A program made the position numbers and the translations under genes. A stretch of 15,789 nt of DNA, taken from assembly GCA_910587895.1 (NCBI GenBank), contig CAJUOE010000037.1, forward strand, positions 1-15,789, written 5' to 3'. The notes below the pieces were generated by a model. The model made no database searches. It was not told the origin of the DNA and worked only from the letters and a program-made list of their open reading frames with translations. The DNA is from an uncultured Lachnospiraceae bacterium (GTDB lineage: Bacteria > Bacillota > Clostridia > Lachnospirales > Lachnospiraceae). This document shows positions 1-8,285 of the stretch, piece after piece. The stretch's first letter is position 1; each line of letters opens with the position of its first letter.

Positions 1-108
1 AAAAGTGCAAGAATACAGCCAAAAATTCAAAAAATCCAGAAGAAATATAACATTCGCGGAATCACTGATCCGAAGCAGCGTCAGAAGATGCAGGCAAAAA
101 TGACTGCG
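1..108 (+). pseudogene. YidC/Oxa1-like membrane insertase fragment, truncated at both ends
   Basis: Reading frame 1 is open from base 1 and gives a basic stretch with IQPKIQKIQKKYNI followed by TDPKQRQKMQ. This resembles the cytoplasmic loop of YidC/Oxa1 insertases, where a helix of the type 'QPK..IQKKY' is followed by '(K)TDP.SRQ.M'. Up to about 'KMTA' the frame still fits that family. After that it becomes unrelated sequence and stops at 160-162, with no membrane segments. The sequence change falls where the frame +2 regulator sequence begins, so I place a junction at about 98-108. Family assignment is from memory of the motif and rests on about 35 residues. It could also be another basic coiled-coil protein. 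Confidence 0.35.
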
Positions 109-442
109 GGCACAGGAATCACATGCAAAAGAAATCTTCCAATCGGGAGATTTTTCGTTTAATTTCTCCGATATGAAATTCAAAAAAGGAGACGCGGAAA
201 TTGAACTCAGCAAGACAGAGCAGAAACTCTTAAAACTTCTTGTGAACAATCCCGGAATCACGCTGGAACGCGGGATGCTGATCGACCGCATCTGGACGGA
301 CGGCGCCGGCTATGTGGATGAAAACGCACTCTCCGTAACCGTCAAGAGGCTACGTGACAAGTTGGAGGAAACTCCGGCAAATCCCCGGCTTATCAAGACA
401 GTTTATGGCATCGGCTATGTATGGAAAGGAGACAGGCTATGA
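103..442 (+). pseudogene. OmpR-family response regulator remnant: winged-helix DNA-binding domain only
   Basis: The frame is open from just after a TGA at 101-103 to the stop at 440-442. It encodes a short linker (LRAQESHAKEIF) and a complete OmpR/PhoB-type winged helix: ELSKTEQKLLKLL, then the recognition-helix region YVDENALSVTVKRLRDKLE, then the wing IKTVYGIGYVW. The receiver domain expected upstream (about 120 residues with acidic pair, phospho-Asp and Lys) is absent. The first ATG, at 173, has no Shine-Dalgarno sequence and sits inside the domain linker, so it is not a convincing native start. The family partner is the kinase that follows, overlapping by ATGA (439-442). In intact modules of this type the regulator activates the downstream ABC transporter operon. 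Here the gene is broken by the junction near 105, probably an assembly or recombination artefact rather than a receiver-less regulator. Confidence 0.85.
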
Positions 443-1371
443 CACATACTGAAATTTACATCTGCGTGGCAGCACTGCTTGTTTGTGCGATTGCCGCAGC
501 TTTTGCATGGCACACAAAAGTCCGCGTGAGAAAGCTCATGGAGCATATGCACCGGATGATTGACCTGGCAGAAATAGGGGATTTTCATGAGGAAACTTAC
601 AATGAGAGCCTGATGTCATCCCTTGAGAACAAATTGGCGCACTATCTTGCCTTGTCTGAGATTTCTTCCCAGAACCTGTCCCAGGAAAAAGAGACCATCA
701 AAGAACTGATTTCTGATATCTCACATCAGACTAAGACCCCCATCGCCAATATCATGCTCTATACCCAGCTCCTCTCCGAAAAAGAAACTTCAAATGAAAG
801 CCGGCTGTGCATCGAAGCCCTGCAACAGCAGGCAGAAAAACTTCATTTTCTGATTGGCTCCCTCGTCAAAATCTCCCGGCTGGAAACAGGGGTTCTCACA
901 CTCCATCCAGCCACAGCCCCCATCGCCCCCCTACTGGAAGAAGTTATCGCCCAGATTTCGCCAAAGGCAGCACAAAAACAGATTCAACTGGAATTTACGC
1001 CGGAAATTATGCACGCCTGTTTCGATTTCAAATGGACGGCGGAAGCCATCTACAATATCGCAGACAATGCCGTAAAATATACGCCAAACGGCGGAACCAT
1101 TTCAATCAGCCTTCTGCATACCGAGCTGTTTGTACGCATCGGCATCTCGGATTCTGGCATTGGCATCCCGGAAGAAGAGACAGCAAAAATCTTCCAAAGG
1201 TTTTACCGCTCACCACAGGCAGGAAATACCGAGGGCGTTGGCATTGGACTGTTTCTCTCCCGTGAAATCCTCGCCAGAGAGAACGGATATATCAAGGTCA
1301 CGTCCATGCCCGGAAAGGGCAGTACCTTTTTTGTCTATCTCCCGGCAGCCCAAATCTTTCAAAACTGTTAG
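439..1371 (+). CDS. Small one-helix sensor histidine kinase of an ABC-exporter-linked two-component system
   Basis: 310 residues from the ATG at 439, preceded by AAGGAG about 8 bases upstream. An in-frame ATG at 421 lies inside the regulator gene and lacks that site. One membrane helix spans about residues 6-25 and there is no extracellular sensor domain. The dimerisation/phospho-acceptor box is ISHQTKTP with His96. The ATPase domain has the N box (NIADNAVKYTPNGG, about 206-219), G1 (DSGIGIP, 238-244), F box (FQRFYRS) and G2 (GVGIGL, 266-271), so all catalytic boxes are intact. The start overlaps the regulator stop as ATGA, implying coupled translation. In BceS/VncS-like systems such minimal kinases sense antimicrobial peptides through the partner transporter. 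The neighbouring ATPase and FtsX-type permease support the same role here by inference. The ligand is unknown. Confidence 0.88.
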   Translation: MTHTEIYICVAALLVCAIAAAFAWHTKVRVRKLMEHMHRMIDLAEIGDFHEETYNESLMSSLENKLAHYLALSEISSQNLSQEKETIKELISDISHQTKTPIANIMLYTQLLSEKETSNESRLCIEALQQQAEKLHFLIGSLVKISRLETGVLTLHPATAPIAPLLEEVIAQISPKAAQKQIQLEFTPEIMHACFDFKWTAEAIYNIADNAVKYTPNGGTISISLLHTELFVRIGISDSGIGIPEEETAKIFQRFYRSPQAGNTEGVGIGLFLSREILARENGYIKVTSMPGKGSTFFVYLPAAQIFQNC

Positions 1372-1463
1372 ATTTTATTTTCCCATGGAAAGAATGTAGA
1401 AAGATTTATGTCCTATGATTCTTTTATAAAATCCAGACAATATAAAAACAGGAGGACATAACC

Positions 1464-2138
1464 ATGAACATATTGGAAACAAAGAATTTAATAAAAGTGT
1501 ATGGCAGCGGTGAAACGGCTGTCCATGCGCTGCGCGGCATAAATCTTTCCGTGCAATTAGGCGAATTTGTCGCCGTAGTCGGAACCTCCGGCAGCGGGAA
1601 ATCCACACTCCTTCATATGCTGGGCGGCCTTGACCGCCCGACTGCCGGGGAAGTCATCGTGGATTGCAAGCCGATTTTTTCCTTAGAGGATGAGGCGCTC
1701 ACCATATTCCGGCGCAGAAAGATCGGATTTGTTTTCCAGAATTATAACCTGGTTCCTGTCATGAACGTATACGAAAACATCGTACTGCCCATCCAACTGG
1801 ACGGAAATGAACCGGATGAGGATTACATCAATCAAATTGTAAATACCCTCGGCCTGGAAAGTAAATTGAATACCCTGCCGAACCAGCTCTCCGGCGGACA
1901 GCAGCAGCGTGTGGCGATTGCCCGGGCGCTCGCCGCAAAGCCCGCAATCATTCTGGCAGACGAACCGACCGGAAATCTCGACAGCCGCACAAGCCAGGAC
2001 GTGATGGGACTTTTGAAAATCACAAGCCAGAGATTTGGACAGACCATCGTAATGATTACCCATAACGAAGAAATTGCGCAGCTTGCCGAACGTATCATCC
2101 GCATGGAAGACGGCTGCATTATGGGAGGTGGGCAATGA
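1464..2138 (+). CDS. ABC transporter ATP-binding protein (MacB/BceA/LolD-type)
   Basis: 224 residues, the normal length for this family. All nucleotide-binding motifs are present: Walker A GTSGSGKST (40-48), Q-loop Gln92 in FVFQNYNL, signature LSGGQQQRV (142-150), Walker B IILADE (162-167) with Glu167, and switch His200 in MITH. The ATPase powers the FtsX-type permease encoded next, whose ATG overlaps this stop codon. A strong AGGAGG at 1450-1455 lies 8 bases before the start. The 92-base gap after the kinase is AT-rich, with a TATAAA-like hexamer near 1425-1430 but no convincing -35, so a separate regulated promoter is possible but unproven. The family exports or clears antimicrobial peptides or lipids, or works mechanically on envelope proteins; substrate not deducible. 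Confidence 0.93.
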   Translation: MNILETKNLIKVYGSGETAVHALRGINLSVQLGEFVAVVGTSGSGKSTLLHMLGGLDRPTAGEVIVDCKPIFSLEDEALTIFRRRKIGFVFQNYNLVPVMNVYENIVLPIQLDGNEPDEDYINQIVNTLGLESKLNTLPNQLSGGQQQRVAIARALAAKPAIILADEPTGNLDSRTSQDVMGLLKITSQRFGQTIVMITHNEEIAQLAERIIRMEDGCIMGGGQ

Positions 2139-4804
2139 TGATTCGCGTTAAAAACCGTAAAGTAATCGCCAGGCTTTCCCGCAGAAACCTGCAGCATAAC
2201 CATACCCGCAACGCGGTTGCCGTGTTTGCCATTGCGCTGACAACACTTTTATTTACCGCACTTTTCACTATCGCACAGAGTTTCATTCACACGACCCAAC
2301 AGGAGACCTTTCGCCAGGTCGGCGGCAGCTTTCACGGCGGTTTCAAAGACCTCACGCTGGAAGAAAAAAAAATTCTGGAAACTGACCCTCTGATCAGGCA
2401 ATCAGGCGGACGCCTGATGCTCGGCATGGCATGTGGGAACAATTTTCGCAAAGTACATGCAGAATTATGCTATATGGACCAGACATGCCGCAAAAGCTCC
2501 TTCTGTGAACCGCAGCATGGAAACGCACCGAAGGAAGGATCCAAAGAAATTGCCTGTGACACGAGAATTCTGCGCTGCCTTGACATAAAGCCTGAAATCG
2601 GAGCGCCTGTTACCTTATCATACGAAATCGGCGGCATGGAAAAAGAAACAATTACAGAATCCTTCCGCCTTAGCGGCTGGTGGGAATACGATGCCGCCAA
2701 CAACGCAAGCATGGCAATCCTCCCCAGATCCTATATCGAGACAGTCCTGGAAGAACACAAGCCAGATTTCACAGATGCCGCCAACCACACCGGCCTATGG
2801 ACACTGGACGTCTTTTTGGACAACAGCCTGCATATCGAAGACACCATGATACAGATTTTGGAATCCCACGGCTATCAGGGTGAAAATCCCAACGCAGAAA
2901 ATTATATCGGTATCGGCGTCAACTGGGGATATGCCGGAGCACAGATGGCTGCAAGGAATGATCCTGAAACGATCCTTGGAATCATTGTCCTGGCAATTTT
3001 AATCATTCTCACTGGTTACCTGATTATCAATAATATCTTCCAGATATCGGTCAGCGGGGACATCCGTTTCTACGGCCTGTTAAAAACCATCGGCACTACC
3101 AAAAAACAAATCCGCCGCATGATTCGCCGCCAGGCACTTTTGCTCTGTGCTATTGGGATTCCCATTGGGCTTTTGCTTGGCTACCTTTGCGGCATCCTTC
3201 TTGCGCCATGGATCATTTCTTCTATAAACGATAACATCAAGACCGTTACTCACGCATCCCATCTGTGGATATTCGCCCTGGCCGCCGCATTTTCACTGGC
3301 TACAGTGCTGCTGTCCTGCGCAAAACCCGGCAGGATTGCCGCAAAGGTTTCTCCCATAGAGGCTGTCCGCTATACCGAAACATCATCCTTAAAAGGACAG
3401 CGCAAGCGCAGCCGAAAGAAGACAAACGCTTTCTGGATGGCGCTTAATAACCTTGGACGCAGTAAGAAAAAAACGTTTCTCGTCGTAGCCTCCCTTGCCC
3501 TTTCCGTCGTGTTATTGCAGCTAACCTATACGTTTGCCACCGGATTTGACATGGACAAATATCTTGAAAAATGGGTTGTCTCTGATTTCATTTTGGGAGA
3601 CGCCGCTTATTTCCAATCCAATTTCCAGGGCTCCAAACAAGCGGTTCCCAAGCGGGACGTCCTCGCCATGTGGGAAGGCGGCGAAATCACCGAACAGGGA
3701 ATGATTTATGGAACGAAAACAGGCGTTTTGGAATATGTGACAGAAGATTTATACCGGGAACATTTTTCAGGAACAGACGCCGGGATGCTGGAAGAAATGT
3801 TGGAAAGCGAAACGCGCAATGAAGACGGAAAGGTCCCGATTACCGCCGATATCTACGGAATGGAAGAATATCCCCTAAACCAGCTTGAAGTCTTTGACGG
3901 AAACCTTACAGACTTATATCAGCCCGGCAAAAATGTGATTGCCGCCGTCTATTTAGACGATGACTATGGCAATCCCCTGGACTTCAGCCAATGGGCGAAA
4001 ACAGGCGATACGGTTAAAATACACCACGTTTATGAATGGGAATTTTCGGATGCCGAGACCGGTGAAATTATCTCGGAAGAAAAAGCTAAAACTTATCATA
4101 AAGAAATCAACGTAAAAGAAAAAGACTATCAGGACATCTCCTATGAAGTTGTGGCGTGCGTCCTTGTAAAAAATGCCATGAGTTACCGCTCCTTTGGAAA
4201 CCACCAGTTCATCCTGAACGCAGACGTCTATCAGCAAAACTGCCGGAATTCAGATGTAATGGCATACCTGTTCAATACGACAGAGGATGACATTGCCGCC
4301 ATGCAAAGCTATCTGGAAAACTATACGACAACCGTCAATCCCGCGCTGGATTTTGAGTCGAAACAAACTTATGTAAATTCATTCCTGCAATACCGCAATA
4401 TGTACCTCATGGTAGGCGAATGCTTGAGTTTCGTCATCGGACTGATTGGCGTATTGAACTTCTTTAACGCCATCCTGACCTCCATCTATGCACGCAGGCG
4501 GGAGTTCGCCATGCTGCAATCCATCGGCATGACCGGACGGCAGTTAAAGCAGATGCTGATTTGCGAAGGATTTCTCTACGGCATATTCACCATTGCCGTT
4601 TCCGCCATATTGAGCGTTCTGGCAATACCTGTTATGAGCAATACCATCAGCAGCATGTTCTGGTTCTTTACTTACCATTTTACGGCGCTGCCACTGCTGC
4701 TTGTCGTCCCCATCTTCGCAGCATTGGGATTCCTCCTCCCACTGGTAAGCTATCGAAACGCAGTAAAACAGACAATTGTGGAACGTCTGCGCATGGAAGA
4801 ATAA
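2135..4804 (+). CDS. FtsX-family ABC transporter permease with two ectodomains
   Basis: 889 residues, starting in an ATGA overlap with the ATPase gene and preceded by GGGAGGTGGG (2123-2132). Hydrophobic segments sit at about 28-50, 279-300, 332-360, 376-397, 446-470, 757-785, 812-840 and 848-875. This gives two FtsX-like halves of four helices, each with a large extracytoplasmic domain: about 51-278 and about 471-755. Each half has the FtsX-type cytoplasmic loop after its second helix (FYGLLKTIGTTKKQIRR near 315; EFAMLQSIGMTGRQLKQ near 790). Classical BceB is about 650 residues with one ectodomain, so this resembles the larger duplicated SalY/Vex-type permeases. With the ATPase it should form the membrane channel or mechanotransmitter, and it probably also informs the small kinase of substrate. 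Specificity is unknown. Confidence 0.9.
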   Translation: MMIRVKNRKVIARLSRRNLQHNHTRNAVAVFAIALTTLLFTALFTIAQSFIHTTQQETFRQVGGSFHGGFKDLTLEEKKILETDPLIRQSGGRLMLGMACGNNFRKVHAELCYMDQTCRKSSFCEPQHGNAPKEGSKEIACDTRILRCLDIKPEIGAPVTLSYEIGGMEKETITESFRLSGWWEYDAANNASMAILPRSYIETVLEEHKPDFTDAANHTGLWTLDVFLDNSLHIEDTMIQILESHGYQGENPNAENYIGIGVNWGYAGAQMAARNDPETILGIIVLAILIILTGYLIINNIFQISVSGDIRFYGLLKTIGTTKKQIRRMIRRQALLLCAIGIPIGLLLGYLCGILLAPWIISSINDNIKTVTHASHLWIFALAAAFSLATVLLSCAKPGRIAAKVSPIEAVRYTETSSLKGQRKRSRKKTNAFWMALNNLGRSKKKTFLVVASLALSVVLLQLTYTFATGFDMDKYLEKWVVSDFILGDAAYFQSNFQGSKQAVPKRDVLAMWEGGEITEQGMIYGTKTGVLEYVTEDLYREHFSGTDAGMLEEMLESETRNEDGKVPITADIYGMEEYPLNQLEVFDGNLTDLYQPGKNVIAAVYLDDDYGNPLDFSQWAKTGDTVKIHHVYEWEFSDAETGEIISEEKAKTYHKEINVKEKDYQDISYEVVACVLVKNAMSYRSFGNHQFILNADVYQQNCRNSDVMAYLFNTTEDDIAAMQSYLENYTTTVNPALDFESKQTYVNSFLQYRNMYLMVGECLSFVIGLIGVLNFFNAILTSIYARRREFAMLQSIGMTGRQLKQMLICEGFLYGIFTIAVSAILSVLAIPVMSNTISSMFWFFTYHFTALPLLLVVPIFAALGFLLPLVSYRNAVKQTIVERLRMEE

Positions 4805-4816
4805 ACCTTGCATTCC

Positions 4817-4845
4817 GGAGCCATCAGACAACTTCTGATGGCTCC
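4817..4845. terminator. Shared hairpin between convergent permease and alarmone synthetase genes
   Basis: A perfect 11-bp stem (GGAGCCATCAG / CTGATGGCTCC) with a 7-base loop lies 12 bases past the permease stop. It overlaps the last codons and stop of the minus-strand synthetase gene. There is no clear U-tract on either side, so it is either a weak bidirectional terminator or an mRNA 3'-end stabiliser. Its symmetry and location between converging genes support a 3'-end role. Confidence 0.55.
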
Positions 4846-5429
4846 ATCGCATGGAACAGCCGTTCCTCCATCTCCACAAGCGTATTGGCGTAATCCCTTA
4901 ATTCCTCCGCCAGCCTTTTTCTTCCTGTCCCCTCCTCTTTCTTATATAGAATCCGATGCTCCATACTTGCCCAGAAGTCCATGGACATCGTGCGGAACTG
5001 AATTTCCACCGGAAAATACTCCATGCCATCCATACAGTACACCGGAATCCCCACTACCACATGGTAGCTGCGGTAGCCGTTGGATTTCGGATTTTTAATG
5101 TAATCGCTCTCGCGAACTACGATCAAATCTGCCTGACGTTTCAATACCTCCACAAGATTATAGATATCTTCTGCAAAATAACAGATGACCCGCACGCCTG
5201 CAATATCCTGCAGGTAATCCTTGGCATTCATTACCGTCGGCTCTTTGTCCTTCTTTCGTAATTTATCCTCCAGACTGCCTTTCTCCTTAATCCTGCTCTG
5301 GATATTATGGATGGGCTGGCTTTTGGAAACCTCATACAGATTATGTTCCAGCACATGAAGCCTGGCAAGCAGGACTTCTTTGGCGTCCTCATAAGGCTGT
5401 ATGAACGTATAGTATTCTTGTTCTGTCAT
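4824..5429 (-). CDS. Small alarmone synthetase, RelQ/YjbM-like (p)ppGpp synthetase
   Basis: 201 residues from the ATG at 5429, which follows a GAGGAGG site. An upstream in-frame ATG at 5453 has no ribosome site. The protein is a stand-alone RelA/SpoT nucleotidyltransferase domain transferring pyrophosphate from ATP to the 3'-OH of GDP/GTP. Visible motifs are IQSRIKEKGSLEDKL (about 44-57), DIAGVRVICYF with the metal-binding Asp75, the substrate loop KNPKSNGYRSYH (113-123, with the Tyr that stacks guanine), and VEIQFRT with catalytic Glu142. No HD hydrolase, TGS or ACT domain is present, and the length matches the RelQ class (about 210). It lies 81 bases downstream of the hybrid kinase on the same strand, across a very AT-rich gap. 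It could be the third gene of that operon or have its own promoter. The last codons lie in the shared 3' hairpin. Confidence 0.9.
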   Translation of the reverse strand: MTEQEYYTFIQPYEDAKEVLLARLHVLEHNLYEVSKSQPIHNIQSRIKEKGSLEDKLRKKDKEPTVMNAKDYLQDIAGVRVICYFAEDIYNLVEVLKRQADLIVVRESDYIKNPKSNGYRSYHVVVGIPVYCMDGMEYFPVEIQFRTMSMDFWASMEHRILYKKEEGTGRKRLAEELRDYANTLVEMEERLFHAMEPSEVV

Positions 5430-5510
5430 TATATGTCTTTCCTCCTCATCCATATCGTATCAGAAAAATATAAAAAACATATAAAATTTTGCGGATAAAA
5501 TTATTAAAAA

Positions 5511-8207
5511 TTATAAAACATTCCTCCAGTTTCCTAATATCTCTTCACATCTGTCAACGTCAAATTCCTCCACGGCCTCTTTCAACTGCCGGAAGAATTC
5601 TATCTCCCCGCTTTCATAACGGTAATGATTCATTTCTTCCATTACCTTGTCCACCTGATCCATATCCAGATCTTCTATCGCCGCCGACAATCGGTCAAAA
5701 CAGTCCATTAATGTCTCTTTTGAAATCTGTTTTTTCTGTGCCTCGTCCTCTTCTTCCTCCGCACAGAACGGTTCCAGCACCGTGAGATATTCCAGGTATT
5801 GGCGCAGCATTTCCTCCGTTCCCTCCCGAATTGCCGCGGAATCCCTGGCATTTCCCGCCTTTTCCATAGCGGCAGCTTTCTCAGACAGGGAAATGGCGCC
5901 AATCTGCTTGGAGGAGCTCTTAAGTGCATGAACCTCAATCGTATATCCGGTCCAGTCTTTCTTTTCAAGCATGTCCCTGATTGTCTGTGCCTTTTTCTCA
6001 ATACTGCGATAATATACTTTTAATGTCTTCCAGAACAAATCCTCATAGACAAAAAATTTCATTGCAGTTTCCACATCCAGATCCCCGACCACAATCGGCT
6101 CCAGCCGTTTGGGCTCCCTGTCCGTCTCCGACAGATGAAAGGGCATTTTGACTTTCTGGATCTTCTCTACCGGAAGCCACTGCCTCACCTTATCTACCAG
6201 GATACGGATCTCAATCGGCTTGCCAATAAAATCATTCATACCTTCGCGGCAGAACATTTCTTTCGTACCTTCCACGGCATTGGCTGTAAGGGCGATGATC
6301 GGAACGTCGTTATACTCAGAATGGAAACGCCGGATAATATGCGTCGTCTCCACGCCGTCCAATTCCGGCATCATGTGATCCATGAATACAATGTCATAGT
6401 GGAAATTCGCTATTTTACCGATTGCCGCCTGTCCGCTGGTTACCGTATCTATCTGCATTTTCAGCGGCTCCAAAAGCCCTTCCGCCACAGTCAGATTCAC
6501 TGCATTGTCATCGACTATCAGCACATGCGCATCCGGAGCAATAAAATCAAATTCATTCTCCTCCTCATCCTCTTCAAAATGAATCTGCCGGCCATTGAGA
6601 ATCAATGCGATGCTCAACGCAAACAGGGGTTTTTTCACCACCAGCAAATTGGGAATATGGTACTCCACATGGTCATAAAAACCGATTAGCAAAACTGCCG
6701 TTATCTGCGGATGGTTTCGCACATATCCCTCAACTAACTCTGTGAACATGGGATATTCTATAAACAGGAAATTCCTTTTATCATTCGGAAGATGGTCAAA
6801 CTCTTTGGCTGAGACAACTCGCACGCATTCTACCCCAAGACGTTCGGCGTCCGAACAGAACTGTTCCCATACATAAGGATTGGACATCAATCCTGCCACC
6901 AAAACGGAATCCGGCTCATTGATAACAATGCCTGGGGTTTCATTGACAATTTTCTGTGGGAGCACAAAGGAGAAACAGCTGCCCTTCCCGTACTCGCTCT
7001 CCACCCAGATATCTCCATCCATCAGTTTCAAAAGCCTTCTGGCAATCGCCAGTCCAAGCCCGGTGCCTTCAATATTGCGGTTCCTTTTGCTGTCTACCTG
7101 CTGGAAAGACTGAAACAATTTGCCGAGATCCTCTTTCTTAACGCCAATTCCGGTATCCTCCACGGAAACACGTAGATTCAGCCGTTTCGAAGACGTCCTT
7201 ACATAATCCACTTTCAAGACAATCTTTCCTTCTGACGTAAACTTGGCCGCATTATTCGTAAGATTTAAAAGAATCTGCCTGATTCTGAGATTATCGCCCC
7301 ACAGCTTGCTTGGCAGATCCGGTACGATGTCAACAATCAATTCCACATCTTTTTCTTTTAGCCTTGCCAGCACGATATTGGCAACATCATACACCATCGA
7401 CATCAACTCGTATTCACTCTCAATGATATCCATTTTTCCGGACTCTATTTTAGAGAAATCAAGAATGTCATTGATAATCGTAAGCAGCGATTTCCCGGCG
7501 TCCTTAATCTGATTGATGTAATTCTTTGCCGCAGGGGGGAGCTGTTCCCTGAGCGCCATCTCCGCCATGCCGATTACCGCGTTCATGGGCGTACGGATTT
7601 CATGGCTCATATTGGCAAGGAAATCGGACTTCATATGGGACGAGCGTTCCAGTTCCCTGTTTGCCTGATAAACAAGGTATTTGTGGTATGCCATCTCCGA
7701 CAAAACATCGGCAATCAAATGCAGAAATTTAGCCGCGCTGTCAATTGTCTTCTGCTCTTTGATGGTTACCTTTTTTACCGCCTCCACATACTCGTCTTCC
7801 TCCACGCCTATTTCAGCCGCAATCCTCCTTACCTGCGTAAGGTCGGGAGACTCGGTAAGCACCTGGCCGCCGATAAAACAACCAACCATTTTATCATCCG
7901 CCATAATCGGCGCTGCAAAATCCATCAGTCCCGCATGGCAGAAATAAACGACGGATTCGCCGCGTTCCAGCGCAAGGGCCGCCCCCTGGCTGTCGCATTG
8001 TTCGCAGCGCGCGCAGCCAAGCGCAGAGCCTCTTGTATATTTCATGCAGAAATCGGAAAAGTTACTGCCAGTCGTAACCGGTTTCCCATTCGTTTCTGTG
8101 GTAATCGCCGCCATTCCGCTCATATCCGAAAAACCGTCCTGGATTTTCTGTAAAATCTCTTTGTCGATTAAATCCGTCAGTTTCAGTTCTTTCTCTTCTA
8201 TGCCCAT
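5511..8207 (-). CDS. Soluble PocR-domain hybrid histidine kinase with pseudo-receiver, receiver and HPt domains
   Basis: 898 residues from the ATG at 8207, which follows AGGGGGTGG; an in-frame ATG at 8270 lacks such a site. No membrane helix, so cytosolic. Order: PocR-type sensory domain (about 10-180) with a cysteine group Cys54, Cys65, Cys68, Cys71 (CARCEQC) and Cys90 (YFCHAGL); short coiled coil; HisKA with His202 (SHEIRTP); HATPase with N box LTNNAAKFT (316-324), DTGIG (351-355) and GTGLGLA (381-387); a degenerate receiver (about 434-538) with Glu484 where the phospho-Asp is expected but Lys526 kept; an intact receiver (561-680) with Asp567/568, Asp610, Thr641 and Lys663; HPt (about 706-810) with His760 (VHALKSSS); and a helical acidic tail (826-898). 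It should relay phosphate His202-Asp610-His760 and on to a separate receiver, most likely the regulator encoded 78 bases upstream. Ligand unknown; PocR domains bind small molecules, and the cysteines suggest metal or redox sensing by inference. Confidence 0.92.
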   Translation of the reverse strand: MGIEEKELKLTDLIDKEILQKIQDGFSDMSGMAAITTETNGKPVTTGSNFSDFCMKYTRGSALGCARCEQCDSQGAALALERGESVVYFCHAGLMDFAAPIMADDKMVGCFIGGQVLTESPDLTQVRRIAAEIGVEEDEYVEAVKKVTIKEQKTIDSAAKFLHLIADVLSEMAYHKYLVYQANRELERSSHMKSDFLANMSHEIRTPMNAVIGMAEMALREQLPPAAKNYINQIKDAGKSLLTIINDILDFSKIESGKMDIIESEYELMSMVYDVANIVLARLKEKDVELIVDIVPDLPSKLWGDNLRIRQILLNLTNNAAKFTSEGKIVLKVDYVRTSSKRLNLRVSVEDTGIGVKKEDLGKLFQSFQQVDSKRNRNIEGTGLGLAIARRLLKLMDGDIWVESEYGKGSCFSFVLPQKIVNETPGIVINEPDSVLVAGLMSNPYVWEQFCSDAERLGVECVRVVSAKEFDHLPNDKRNFLFIEYPMFTELVEGYVRNHPQITAVLLIGFYDHVEYHIPNLLVVKKPLFALSIALILNGRQIHFEEDEEENEFDFIAPDAHVLIVDDNAVNLTVAEGLLEPLKMQIDTVTSGQAAIGKIANFHYDIVFMDHMMPELDGVETTHIIRRFHSEYNDVPIIALTANAVEGTKEMFCREGMNDFIGKPIEIRILVDKVRQWLPVEKIQKVKMPFHLSETDREPKRLEPIVVGDLDVETAMKFFVYEDLFWKTLKVYYRSIEKKAQTIRDMLEKKDWTGYTIEVHALKSSSKQIGAISLSEKAAAMEKAGNARDSAAIREGTEEMLRQYLEYLTVLEPFCAEEEEDEAQKKQISKETLMDCFDRLSAAIEDLDMDQVDKVMEEMNHYRYESGEIEFFRQLKEAVEEFDVDRCEEILGNWRNVL

Positions 8208-8285
8208 GTTTCCACCCCCTGCCATATGAAGGTTTAAATGTTTCCACACGCCCCCTGTCTTTGCAAACACTGCCGTCTCCCCTGG

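Noticed and set aside
173..442. Natural receiver-less stand-alone DNA-binding regulator
   Set aside because: No ribosome site before ATG 173, and typical regulator-linker sequence lies in frame upstream, so a truncated gene is more likely.
1683..2135. 150-residue minus-strand frame
   Set aside because: Antisense of the ABC ATPase gene, whose motifs are unambiguous.
6135..6689. 184-residue plus-strand frame
   Set aside because: Antisense of the receiver region of the hybrid kinase; composition follows the real gene's codons and no Shine-Dalgarno is present.
5511..8207. Regulator of propanediol or cobalamin genes, because of the PocR domain
   Set aside because: No pdu, eut or cob genes are in the window; the domain alone does not set the ligand.
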